Assembly (NCBI GenBank): GCA_031411575.1
Contig: JANOBJ010000240.1
Coordinates: 1-8,853 of the forward strand
Direction: 5' to 3'
Length of the DNA stretch: 8,853 bases
From: JANOBJ01 sp031411575
GTDB lineage: Bacteria > Pseudomonadota > Gammaproteobacteria > Burkholderiales > Burkholderiaceae_C
Below, piece after piece: positions 1 to 5,188 of this stretch (the stretch's first letter is position 1; every line of letters begins with the position of its first letter). A model generated the notes under the pieces. The model was not told where the DNA came from and ran no database searches. It saw only the letters and a program-made list of their open reading frames with translations. The position numbers and the translations under genes are program-made.

Positions 1-408
1 CGCTACAGCCAGGGCATCAGCGTGGCCAAGGCGCTGGCGCAGGGGCTGGGCGGCAAGGTGAAAGAGGCGCTGGAGAAAACCATCAAGCTGCAACCCAAGC
101 ACGCCGACGCCCACATTGCGCTGGCCGCGTTTCACGCCGAAGTGATCGACAAGGTGGGCTCGCTGATCGGTGGCATGACCTATGGCGCCAAGAAAGACAT
201 CGGCCTGAAACTGTTCCAGGAAGCCATCAAGCTGAACCCGGGCTCGGCAATTGCCATGATCGAATACGCCAACGGCATGGTCATGCTGGAAGGCGACAAG
301 CGCATGAAAGACGCCACCAAACTCTACGAACAGGCCGCAGCCGCCAAACCGATGGACGCGATGGAGCGGCTGGACGTGGAGATGGCCAAGGCCGAGCTCG
401 AAGACTGA
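1..408 (+). CDS. TPR-repeat protein, C-terminal part (5' end outside window)
   Basis: The frame is open from base 1 and ends in TGA at 406-408, so 135 residues of the C-terminus are visible and the start lies upstream of the window. A GTG at 22 is internal to this frame and is probably not the start, because coding continues to its left. The visible part holds two or three helical repeats of tetratricopeptide type, with the recurring pattern of A..A..A and a closing L.P or L.PG (for example EKTIKLQPKHADAHIALA and FQEAIKLNPGSAIAMIEYA). TPR arrays are protein-interaction scaffolds; no partner can be inferred. The tail is acidic (KAELED). No catalytic motif, signal peptide or membrane segment is visible in this part. 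The gene converges on coaX. A specific family name is not justified. Confidence 0.8.
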   Translation, partial: RYSQGISVAKALAQGLGGKVKEALEKTIKLQPKHADAHIALAAFHAEVIDKVGSLIGGMTYGAKKDIGLKLFQEAIKLNPGSAIAMIEYANGMVMLEGDKRMKDATKLYEQAAAAKPMDAMERLDVEMAKAELED

Positions 409-443
409 GCGGCTGGCCACCTTTTGCCGGCCGTTGCCCCCCG

Positions 444-471
444 GGGCGTGCTCTGCGGGCACACCCTTGTT
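444..471 (+). terminator. possible weak hairpin terminator after the TPR gene
   Basis: GGGCGTGC (444-451) can pair with GCACACCC (459-466) around a 7-nt loop, with one C-A mismatch in the 8-bp stem, and is followed by TTGTTG. It lies 36 bases after the TPR stop codon. The T tract is poor, so this is only a candidate. It could end the TPR transcript, but it does not resemble a strong intrinsic terminator. Confidence 0.25.
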
Positions 472-503
472 GCCCAAGCCTCTCGCGCTGCAGGATGGTG
501 AAT

Positions 504-577
504 GCTATTATTTATATAGCAAACTATGACCAGCCGACGCGGACAACGGGCATAAAAGTCTTCAAAAACCTCACAAT
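504..577 (+). repeat. AT-rich interspersed repeat, copy A
   Basis: This AT-rich segment begins with the hairpin TGCTAT/ATAGCA (503-508 and 516-521) and continues through TGACCA, ACGCGGAC and CAAAAACCTCACAAT. It aligns without gaps to 3629-3702 in the same orientation, with about 47 of 74 positions identical by eye; the longest shared blocks are TGACCA, GGAC and CAAAAAC. Base composition is sharply lower in GC than the surroundings. The right end overlaps the last codons and stop codon of coaX. From memory, Comamonadaceae genomes carry many short intergenic repeats with an AT-rich ATAGC hairpin at one end; membership in such a family is inference. Confidence 0.55.
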
Positions 578-1344
578 AAGGCCTTGGCGCGCCGCTCGGC
601 GATCTCCAGCAAACCGTCAAAGATCAGGTTGTCCACCAGCTCAAACTGCACCGACATGCTGGGCGCCATTTTCCAGCCCGCGCCGCCGGTCATGAAGCAC
701 GCGGGTTCGGCACCGCAGTGCTGGCGCACATGCTGCACCATGCGTTCCACCGCGCCCGCGATGGCGTAGGTGCCGCCGCTGGTCAGGGCATCGCTGGTGT
801 TGGTGGGAAACTCCCGCACCTCGCCGGTCGGCACCCGCAGGCCGGCCGTGCCCGATTCGAGCGCGCGCAGCATGATGCCGTGGCCCGGCAGGATCAGGCC
901 CCCCAGAAACGTGCCCCCGGCGTCGATGGCTTCCACCGTGACCGCCGTGCCCACCATCACCACCACCATCGGGCGCGGCGCACCCTGCGCCAGCATGCGG
1001 TGGCGCGCCCCGATCATCGCCACCCAGCGGTCGGCGCCGAGCCGGGTCGGGTGGTCGTAGCCATTCACCAGCCCCGCCTCGGCGGCGCTCGACACGACCC
1101 AGTGCGGCGGCACGTCCCACAGCTCCATCTGCTCCTCGACGCGGCGCCGCACCGCGTCGCCGGCCACGATGCAGCCCAGCATGCGGGTCGGCGTGGCCAG
1201 CTCTGCCCAGCTGCCGTCCTCGAGTTTTTCGATGTTCTCGATGAATTCGGCGCCCTGCGCCAGCAGGGTCGCGCCGGGTCGGGCCTCTTGATACAACGCC
1301 CATTTGAGCCGCGTATTGCCGACGTCGATGGCCAAGAATGTCAT
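571..1344 (-). CDS. coaX: type III pantothenate kinase (CoaX)
   Basis: This cytosolic enzyme phosphorylates pantothenate with ATP, the first committed step of coenzyme A synthesis. The 257-residue length is normal for CoaX. It opens with the nucleotide-binding motif DVGNTRLKW (residues 7-15) of the ASKHA fold. It continues with NGYDHPTRLGADRW (94-107), whose Asp105 matches the catalytic Asp of the GxDR motif, then VGTAVTVEAID (131-141), GGLILPG (148-154) and FMTGGAG (217-223). Type III kinases need a monovalent cation and are not feedback-inhibited by CoA (family knowledge). The ATG at 1344 gives the N-terminus expected for the family, but no Shine-Dalgarno sequence precedes it. The neighbour upstream is an amidase, not birA, which often accompanies coaX in betaproteobacteria. 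The TGA stop and last two Leu codons lie in an AT-rich repeat. Confidence 0.95.
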   Translation of the reverse strand: MTFLAIDVGNTRLKWALYQEARPGATLLAQGAEFIENIEKLEDGSWAELATPTRMLGCIVAGDAVRRRVEEQMELWDVPPHWVVSSAAEAGLVNGYDHPTRLGADRWVAMIGARHRMLAQGAPRPMVVVMVGTAVTVEAIDAGGTFLGGLILPGHGIMLRALESGTAGLRVPTGEVREFPTNTSDALTSGGTYAIAGAVERMVQHVRQHCGAEPACFMTGGAGWKMAPSMSVQFELVDNLIFDGLLEIAERRAKALL

Positions 1345-1351
1345 GGCGCGG

Positions 1352-1357
1352 ATTATT
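1352..1357 (-). promoter_or_regulatory. -10-like hexamer just upstream of coaX
   Basis: On the minus strand the sequence reads AATAAT, five of six matches to TATAAT, ending 7 bases before the coaX ATG. No good -35 hexamer lies 16-18 bases further upstream (candidates are CGGTTT or GGTTTT). If it is used, transcription would begin almost at the start codon, giving a leaderless or nearly leaderless message. That would fit the lack of a Shine-Dalgarno sequence. This rests on sequence match only. Confidence 0.3.
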
Positions 1358-1398
1358 GCGAGTTTTTGGGCGGAAAACCGTTTTGCACCGGCGGCCCG

Positions 1399-2808
1399 TT
1401 ACAGCCGCGACAGATCAGGCCGGGCGATCGGCCGTACGCCCTCGTAGGCGCGCGCCGCGCGCAGCACCCGCGCGTCGTCAAACATCGGTCCCACCAGCTG
1501 CAGGCCAATCGGCAGGCCGTCGGCCGTCAGTCCGCAGGGGATGGTGCAGGCGGGCTGCTGTGTCAGGTTGAACGGGTAGCTGAAGGGCGTCCAGCCCAGC
1601 ATGGCGTGCGGCTCCATAGGGCTGTGGCCGGCTGACCGCGCTTCAAAGGCCGGTACCGCCACCGTGGGGGTGGCGATCAAATCGAACCGCGTCATGAACT
1701 GCCGCATGGCGGTGCCCAGCTCACCGCGCCGCAGGTGCAGCCGCTGCACATCGAGTGCCGAATACGCCTGCCCGAGCAGGGCCTCGGCGCGGAAATCGGG
1801 GTCGGTGACCGCCTGCTGCTCGGGCGTGAGCGTGTTCCAGACGGTCCAGGCGCCGACAAACCACAGCCCCGTGGTGATGTCCAGCGGGTCCTCGAAGCCA
1901 GGGTCGATCTGCTCCACATGGGCGCCCAGATCCTCGAGTTGCCGCACCGCCACCGCCACCGCCTGCGCCACCTCGGGGTGTACCTTGGCGTAGCCCAGGG
2001 TGGGCGAATAGGCGATTTTCAGACCGCGAATGCCATCTTCCAGCCCCACCGTGTAGTCGGTGGCGTCGGGCGGTAGCGAGGTCCAGTCGCGCGCATCGGG
2101 GCGCTTGAGCACGTTCATCATCAGCGCGGCGTCGGCCACGCTCAGGGTGTGCGGCCCGAGGTGCGCGACCGACCCAAACGGCGATAGCGGATAGGCCGGC
2201 ACCCGGCCAAAGCTCGGCTTCAAGCCAAAGTTGCCGCAAAACGCCGCTGGAATCCGCACGCTGCCGGCGCCATCGGTGCCGACCGCCAGCGGCCCCATGC
2301 CGGCCGCCACGGCGGCCGCCGCGCCGCCCGACGAGCCGCCCGGCGTGCGCAACAGGTTCCACGGGTTGCGGGTGATGCCGGTGCGCGGCGAATTGGTCTC
2401 GCCCTTGCAGCCGAACTCGGGCGTGCAGGTCTTGCCCAGCAGCACCGCGCCGGCTTCGCGCAGCCGCGCGCTGACGGGCGCGTCCACCTCCCAGGGCTGC
2501 TTCGCGTCGACGGTGCGCGAGCCGCGCAGCGTGGGCCAGCCGCGCGTCAGGATCAGGTCCTTGATCGAGACCGGCACGCCGTCGAGGTCACCGCAGGGCG
2601 CGCCGGCCTGCCAGCGCGCCTCGCTCTGGCAGGCGCTGGTCAGTGCACTGTCTGCGTCCACCAGGCAAAACGCGTTGAGCGCCGGGTTGTGCCGCTCAAT
2701 GCGTTGCAGCACGGCCTGCGTCGCCTCGACCGGCGAGGCCCGGCGCGTGCGGTAGAGCTGCAGCAGCTCGTTGGCGCTGCAATCGGCCAGGTGGGAAGCA
2801 GTCGTCAT
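1399..2808 (-). CDS. amidase-signature family hydrolase (amidase 1)
   Basis: This is a predicted cytosolic amide hydrolase of 469 residues, a usual length for amidase-signature enzymes. The Ser-cisSer-Lys triad is complete: Lys83 in VSIKD, cis-Ser159 in TPGGSSGGAAAAVA, and nucleophile Ser183 in GTDGAGSVRIPAAF, with the expected 24-residue spacing between the two serines. The C-terminal half carries FDLIATPTVAVPAF (375-388) and GLPIGLQLVGP (431-441), both typical of the family. Substrate is not predictable from sequence. GatA of the amidotransferase is unlikely because no gatB or gatC lies nearby. The frame stays open to 2901, but the ATG at 2808 is preceded by GAGGAGA and begins the conserved part, so it is the chosen start. 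The gene ends 54 bases before coaX on the same strand and may be co-transcribed with it. It diverges from amidase 2. Confidence 0.9.
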   Translation of the reverse strand: MTTASHLADCSANELLQLYRTRRASPVEATQAVLQRIERHNPALNAFCLVDADSALTSACQSEARWQAGAPCGDLDGVPVSIKDLILTRGWPTLRGSRTVDAKQPWEVDAPVSARLREAGAVLLGKTCTPEFGCKGETNSPRTGITRNPWNLLRTPGGSSGGAAAAVAAGMGPLAVGTDGAGSVRIPAAFCGNFGLKPSFGRVPAYPLSPFGSVAHLGPHTLSVADAALMMNVLKRPDARDWTSLPPDATDYTVGLEDGIRGLKIAYSPTLGYAKVHPEVAQAVAVAVRQLEDLGAHVEQIDPGFEDPLDITTGLWFVGAWTVWNTLTPEQQAVTDPDFRAEALLGQAYSALDVQRLHLRRGELGTAMRQFMTRFDLIATPTVAVPAFEARSAGHSPMEPHAMLGWTPFSYPFNLTQQPACTIPCGLTADGLPIGLQLVGPMFDDARVLRAARAYEGVRPIARPDLSRL

Positions 2809-2813
2809 CGTCG

Positions 2814-2820
2814 TCTCCTC
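2814..2820 (-). promoter_or_regulatory. ribosome binding site of amidase 1
   Basis: On the minus strand GAGGAGA lies 5 bases before the ATG at 2808. It decides the start against a longer open frame reaching 2901, whose extra 31 residues would cross the divergent spacer and look non-coding. Confidence 0.7.
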
Positions 2821-2855
2821 AGGGCTCGGGTGTTGGACCGATGGCGCAGTCTCAC

Positions 2856-2881
2856 GGCGCCAGCCACAATGGCGTGGCGCC
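2856..2881. promoter_or_regulatory. nested inverted repeat between the divergent amidases
   Basis: GGCGCCA (2856-2862) and TGGCGCC (2875-2881) form a perfect 7-bp inverted repeat. Inside it GCCA (2863-2866) pairs with TGGC (2870-2873) around the loop CAA, leaving one unpaired G (2874). The whole thing is an 11-bp dyad with a one-base bulge. It sits in the 91-bp spacer between the two amidase starts and ends 5 bases before the GGAG of amidase 2. It could be an operator shared by both genes or an RNA hairpin in the amidase 2 leader. No convincing -10/-35 pair was found in this spacer. Confidence 0.4.
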
Positions 2882-2886
2882 ACCGT

Positions 2887-2890
2887 GGAG
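2887..2890 (+). promoter_or_regulatory. ribosome binding site of amidase 2
   Basis: GGAG, continuing as GGAGAGA, ends 9 bases before the ATG at 2900. It supports that start over the longer in-frame opening that reaches back to 2771 and would overlap the divergent amidase gene. Confidence 0.6.
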
Positions 2891-2899
2891 AGACACCGC

Positions 2900-4396
2900 A
2901 TGACACCCGCCAGCCGCAGTATCGTCGAATGGGACGCCGATCAGCTCTCGCAGCGCATCCTCGCCCGCGAGGTGTCGTGCCGCGAGGTGATGCAGGCCTA
3001 CCTGGCACGCATCCTCGCGGTGAACCCGGCGTACAACGCCATCGTCAGCCTGCAACCCGACGAGCAGCTGCTGACGGCGGCTGACGCGCGTGACGCCCAG
3101 CTGGCGCGTGGCGAGTCGATGGGCTGGATGCACGGCATGCCGCAGGCCATCAAGGACATGGCCAACTGCGCCGGCATCGCCACCACGCAGGGCTCGTCAC
3201 TGTTGCGCGACTTTGTGCCGCGCGAAGACGGGCTGATGGCCAGCCGCATGAAGGCCGCCGGCTGCCTGGTGCTGGGCAAGACCAACACGCCCGAGTTCGG
3301 TCTGGGCTCGCACACCTTCAACGAGGTATTTGGCGTGACCCGCAACGCCTGGGACCCTGCGCGCTCGGCCGGTGGCAGCAGTGGCGGCGCCGCGGTGGCG
3401 CTGGCGCAGCGGCTGTTGCCGGTGGCCGACGGCTCCGACTTCATGGGCAGCCTGCGCAACCCGGCCGCCTGGAACCACGTGTTCGGGCTGCGACCGTCGC
3501 AGGGGCGCGTGCCGCTATCGCCAGCATCCGATGTGTGGGTGTCGCAATTGTCCACCGAAGGGCCGATGGGCCGCACCGTGACCGACGTGCTGCGGCTGCT
3601 GAAACTGCAGGCTGGCCCAACGCCAAACGCTCCTATTTCAATAGCAAATATTGACCATCTAACGTGGACCTCACTCGCTTTTGACCCCAAAAACATCAGA
3701 ATCGGCTGGCTCGGCGACCTGAACGGCTACCTGCCCATGGAGCCGGGCATCCTCGACGTGTCGGCACAGGCGTTGAAGCGGCTGGAGGGCATGGGATGCA
3801 TCGTCGAGCCGGTGTCGCTCGGGCGTTTTGACCCGGCCACCGTCTGGCACGCCTGGCTGGTCTGGCGGCGCCTGCTGGTGGCCGGTCGGATCGCGCCGCT
3901 GCTGCTCAAGCCCGGCAACCGCGCGCACATCAAGCCTGAAGCGCTGTGGGAATACGACCAGGCGCAGGGCTTGACCGGCCCGCAGTTTTTGGCCGCCAGC
4001 ACCCAGCGCAGCGCCTTTTACCGCCACATGCTGGAGTTGCTGTCGCGCTTTGACGTACTGGCGCTGCCGACCACCCAGGTATGGCCGTTTGACGCCAGCC
4101 TGCGCTGGCCGCAGGCCATCAACGGCCAGCCGATGGACACCTACCACCGCTGGATGGAAGCGGTGATCTACGCCACCTTCGCGGGCTTGCCTTGCCTGAG
4201 CGTGCCGGCCGGCTTTGGCAACCTGGACGGCCCGATGCCGGGCCCGGTGACAGCTGAAAGCGGACCCGCCGCCTGGCCCGCCGGCATCCAGCTGATCGGC
4301 CAGCCGCAGGGCGATTTCGCCTTGCTGAAGCTCGGACACGCGTACGAGCAGGCTGCGCAGGACATCCTGCGGATCACACCACCGGAGATGGCTTAG
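2900..4396 (+). CDS. amidase-signature family hydrolase (amidase 2)
   Basis: This predicted cytosolic amidase of 498 residues has an intact catalytic triad: Lys85 in PQAIKD, cis-Ser160 in SAGGSSGGAA, and nucleophile Ser184 in GSDFMGSLRNPA, again 24 residues apart. The GSDFMGSLRNPA form belongs to a branch of amidases distinct from amidase 1, so the two are distant paralogues and not a recent duplication. C-terminal family features include LALPTTQVWPFD and GLPCLSVPAGF. Substrate is unknown. The ATG at 2900 has a GGAG site. Residues 244-268 are encoded by an AT-rich segment that resembles the repeat at 504-577 and uses codons rare in this window (ATA, CTA, AGA, TCA). The protein stays in frame and colinear with what I recall of the family there, so the enzyme is probably functional. 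Its stop overlaps that of luxR by 4 bp, tail to tail. Confidence 0.9.
   Translation: MTPASRSIVEWDADQLSQRILAREVSCREVMQAYLARILAVNPAYNAIVSLQPDEQLLTAADARDAQLARGESMGWMHGMPQAIKDMANCAGIATTQGSSLLRDFVPREDGLMASRMKAAGCLVLGKTNTPEFGLGSHTFNEVFGVTRNAWDPARSAGGSSGGAAVALAQRLLPVADGSDFMGSLRNPAAWNHVFGLRPSQGRVPLSPASDVWVSQLSTEGPMGRTVTDVLRLLKLQAGPTPNAPISIANIDHLTWTSLAFDPKNIRIGWLGDLNGYLPMEPGILDVSAQALKRLEGMGCIVEPVSLGRFDPATVWHAWLVWRRLLVAGRIAPLLLKPGNRAHIKPEALWEYDQAQGLTGPQFLAASTQRSAFYRHMLELLSRFDVLALPTTQVWPFDASLRWPQAINGQPMDTYHRWMEAVIYATFAGLPCLSVPAGFGNLDGPMPGPVTAESGPAAWPAGIQLIGQPQGDFALLKLGHAYEQAAQDILRITPPEMA
3629..3702 (+). repeat. AT-rich repeat, copy B, inside amidase 2
   Basis: This segment aligns without gaps to 504-577 (about 47 of 74 identities by eye) and starts with the dyad CTATT-TC-AATAG (3633-3644). 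It lies wholly inside the amidase 2 coding frame and encodes residues 244-268 (APISIANIDH onward). It is clearly richer in A and T than the flanking coding sequence and shows a local run of rare codons. Either a repeat copy replaced a stretch of the gene in frame or the similarity is partly chance. The shared blocks over the whole length favour a real relationship. Confidence 0.45.
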
Positions 4397-5061
4397 AGCG
4401 CGCCGATCCAGCAGGCCCGCTGAATCGCCGCCATCTTGTTGTCGACCTTGAGCTTGGCCATCGCATTGGCCAGGTGGTAATTGACGGTGCGCTCGGTGCA
4501 CGACAGCTGTTCGGCGCTTTCGCGCGCAGTCATGCCGCCAAACGCCAGGGCCAGGCATTCGCGCTCACGTGGGCTCAGCAAGCCCCGCGCAGTGGCGATG
4601 GCGCGCTTGACCAGCGGCCAGAAATTGAGCGCCGACCATGCCAGCGACGCCGCTTCGGCCCGGTCGTGCAGCTCGCGCGGGCTGAACATGAAGCACTCGA
4701 ACGCCCGCCCGGCCGGCAGCGAAAACTCCACGCGGATGACGGTCTGGTAGCCGCGCGCGAGCCACAGCGCGCGCCAGCGGCTGCTGCCCGGCGCCTCGGA
4801 TTTGGCGATGTGCTGCCACGCCACCAGCGGCGCGTCCGACCCGGTCCATGGCGCGCCGAAATCGACGCTTTGTGCCAGCGCCTTGGCGGGCTCGGCCAGG
4901 ACCGGTGGGTGCACGGCCATGACTTCGCGCTCGTCCATTCGGCCAAACGGGTTGGGGCCGAGCACCACCACCGCTTCCACCGAAAACTCCCGCAGCGCGC
5001 CGACCCAGTCCTTGAGCAGCCCATCGAGCTCGGCACTGTCAAAGTTAACAGGGTGCTGCAT
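4393..5061 (-). CDS. LuxR-type helix-turn-helix transcriptional regulator
   Basis: This is a 222-residue DNA-binding regulator. The C-terminus (about 162-222) is a clear LuxR/FixJ-type helix-turn-helix: LLSPRERECLALA, then GGMTARESAEQLSCTERTVNYH with the recognition helix near 189-203, and a closing AMAKLKVDNKMAAIQRA. The N-terminal 150 residues are about the size of an autoinducer-binding domain, but I could not place the usual acyl-homoserine-lactone pocket residues, and no phosphoacceptor receiver domain is visible. I regard it as an orphan LuxR with unknown ligand. The ATG at 5061 is chosen because the protein-like sequence begins there; no Shine-Dalgarno sequence is seen, and a GTG at 5094 is an alternative. 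It is divergent from the sensor kinase, suggesting a shared control region. It overlaps amidase 2 by 4 bp at its 3' end. Confidence 0.88.
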   Translation of the reverse strand: MQHPVNFDSAELDGLLKDWVGALREFSVEAVVVLGPNPFGRMDEREVMAVHPPVLAEPAKALAQSVDFGAPWTGSDAPLVAWQHIAKSEAPGSSRWRALWLARGYQTVIRVEFSLPAGRAFECFMFSPRELHDRAEAASLAWSALNFWPLVKRAIATARGLLSPRERECLALAFGGMTARESAEQLSCTERTVNYHLANAMAKLKVDNKMAAIQRACWIGAL

Positions 5062-5065
5062 CGAC

Positions 5066-5106
5066 GTGTGTATGAAGAACCGGGACAATAGCACGCCGGT
5101 GTGTAT
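5066..5106 (+). repeat. 8-bp direct repeat near the luxR start
   Basis: GTGTGTAT occurs at 5066-5073 and again at 5099-5106, 33 bp from start to start, close to three helical turns. One copy lies 4 bases upstream of the luxR ATG, the other overlaps a possible -10 element. Paired sites on one face of the helix would suit a dimeric or cooperative regulator, but an 8-bp match is short. Confidence 0.35.
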
Positions 5107-5129
5107 ACCGTTACATCCACAATTGGCAG
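5102..5129 (-). promoter_or_regulatory. possible sigma70 promoter of luxR
   Basis: On the minus strand CTGCCA (5124-5129, four of six to TTGACA) is followed after 16 bases by TATACA (5102-5107, four of six to TATAAT). Transcription would start near 5094, leaving a leader of about 30 bases to the ATG at 5061. The -35 element overlaps the 19-bp palindrome, so a protein bound there could block it. Both boxes are weak. Confidence 0.3.
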
Positions 5130-5144
5130 GCGCCAGGCGCCTGC
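5126..5144. promoter_or_regulatory. perfect 19-bp palindrome in the luxR/sensor-kinase spacer
   Basis: GCAGGCGCC (5126-5134) and GGCGCCTGC (5136-5144) are exact reverse complements around a single A. The site lies in the 127-bp divergent spacer, 81 bp... upstream side from the luxR ATG by about 65 bp and from the kinase start codon by about 45 bp, where an operator controlling both genes would be expected. It overlaps a possible luxR -35 box. No T run follows, so a terminator is unlikely. It does not match the classical lux-box consensus. A hairpin in the kinase leader RNA is the alternative. Confidence 0.5.
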
Positions 5145-5175
5145 ACTGACCCGTTGGACCCCTCCTTGTTTCCCC

Positions 5176-5180
5176 TGAGG
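5176..5180 (+). promoter_or_regulatory. ribosome binding site supporting the TTG start at 5189
   Basis: TGAGG ends 8 bases before the TTG at 5189. An in-frame stop at 5147 and the absence of any ATG or GTG in between leave this TTG as the most upstream start. A competing TTG at 5237 has a stronger AAGGAG (5227-5232) but only 4 bases of spacing. Which is used cannot be settled from sequence alone. Confidence 0.45.
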
Positions 5181-5188
5181 CCGACCCT

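Noticed and set aside
495..695. 66-residue open frame on the plus strand beginning in the AT-rich repeat
   Set aside because: It runs from the repeat into the antisense of coaX, has no ribosome binding site and no family resemblance.
950..975. CCACCATCACCACCACCATC run as a tandem repeat
   Set aside because: It is the coding sequence for a Met/Val-rich beta strand in CoaX (MVVVMVGT) on the minus strand.
718..1635. 305-residue open frame on the plus strand opposite coaX and the end of amidase 1
   Set aside because: Its translation is rich in His, Arg and Ala and shows no family motifs; it is a GC-rich shadow of two well-supported genes.
1399..2808. Amidase 1 as GatA of the Asp/Glu-tRNA amidotransferase
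   Set aside because: No gatB or gatC is present, and the gene stands alone beside coaX and a second amidase.
3671..4558. 295-residue open frame on the minus strand across amidase 2 and luxR
   Set aside because: It lies antisense to conserved amidase sequence and has low-complexity composition with no recognisable motif.
5126..5144. The 19-bp palindrome as a rho-independent terminator
   Set aside because: It lies between two divergent starts and is followed by ACTGACCCG on one side and AATTGTGG on the other, with no T run.
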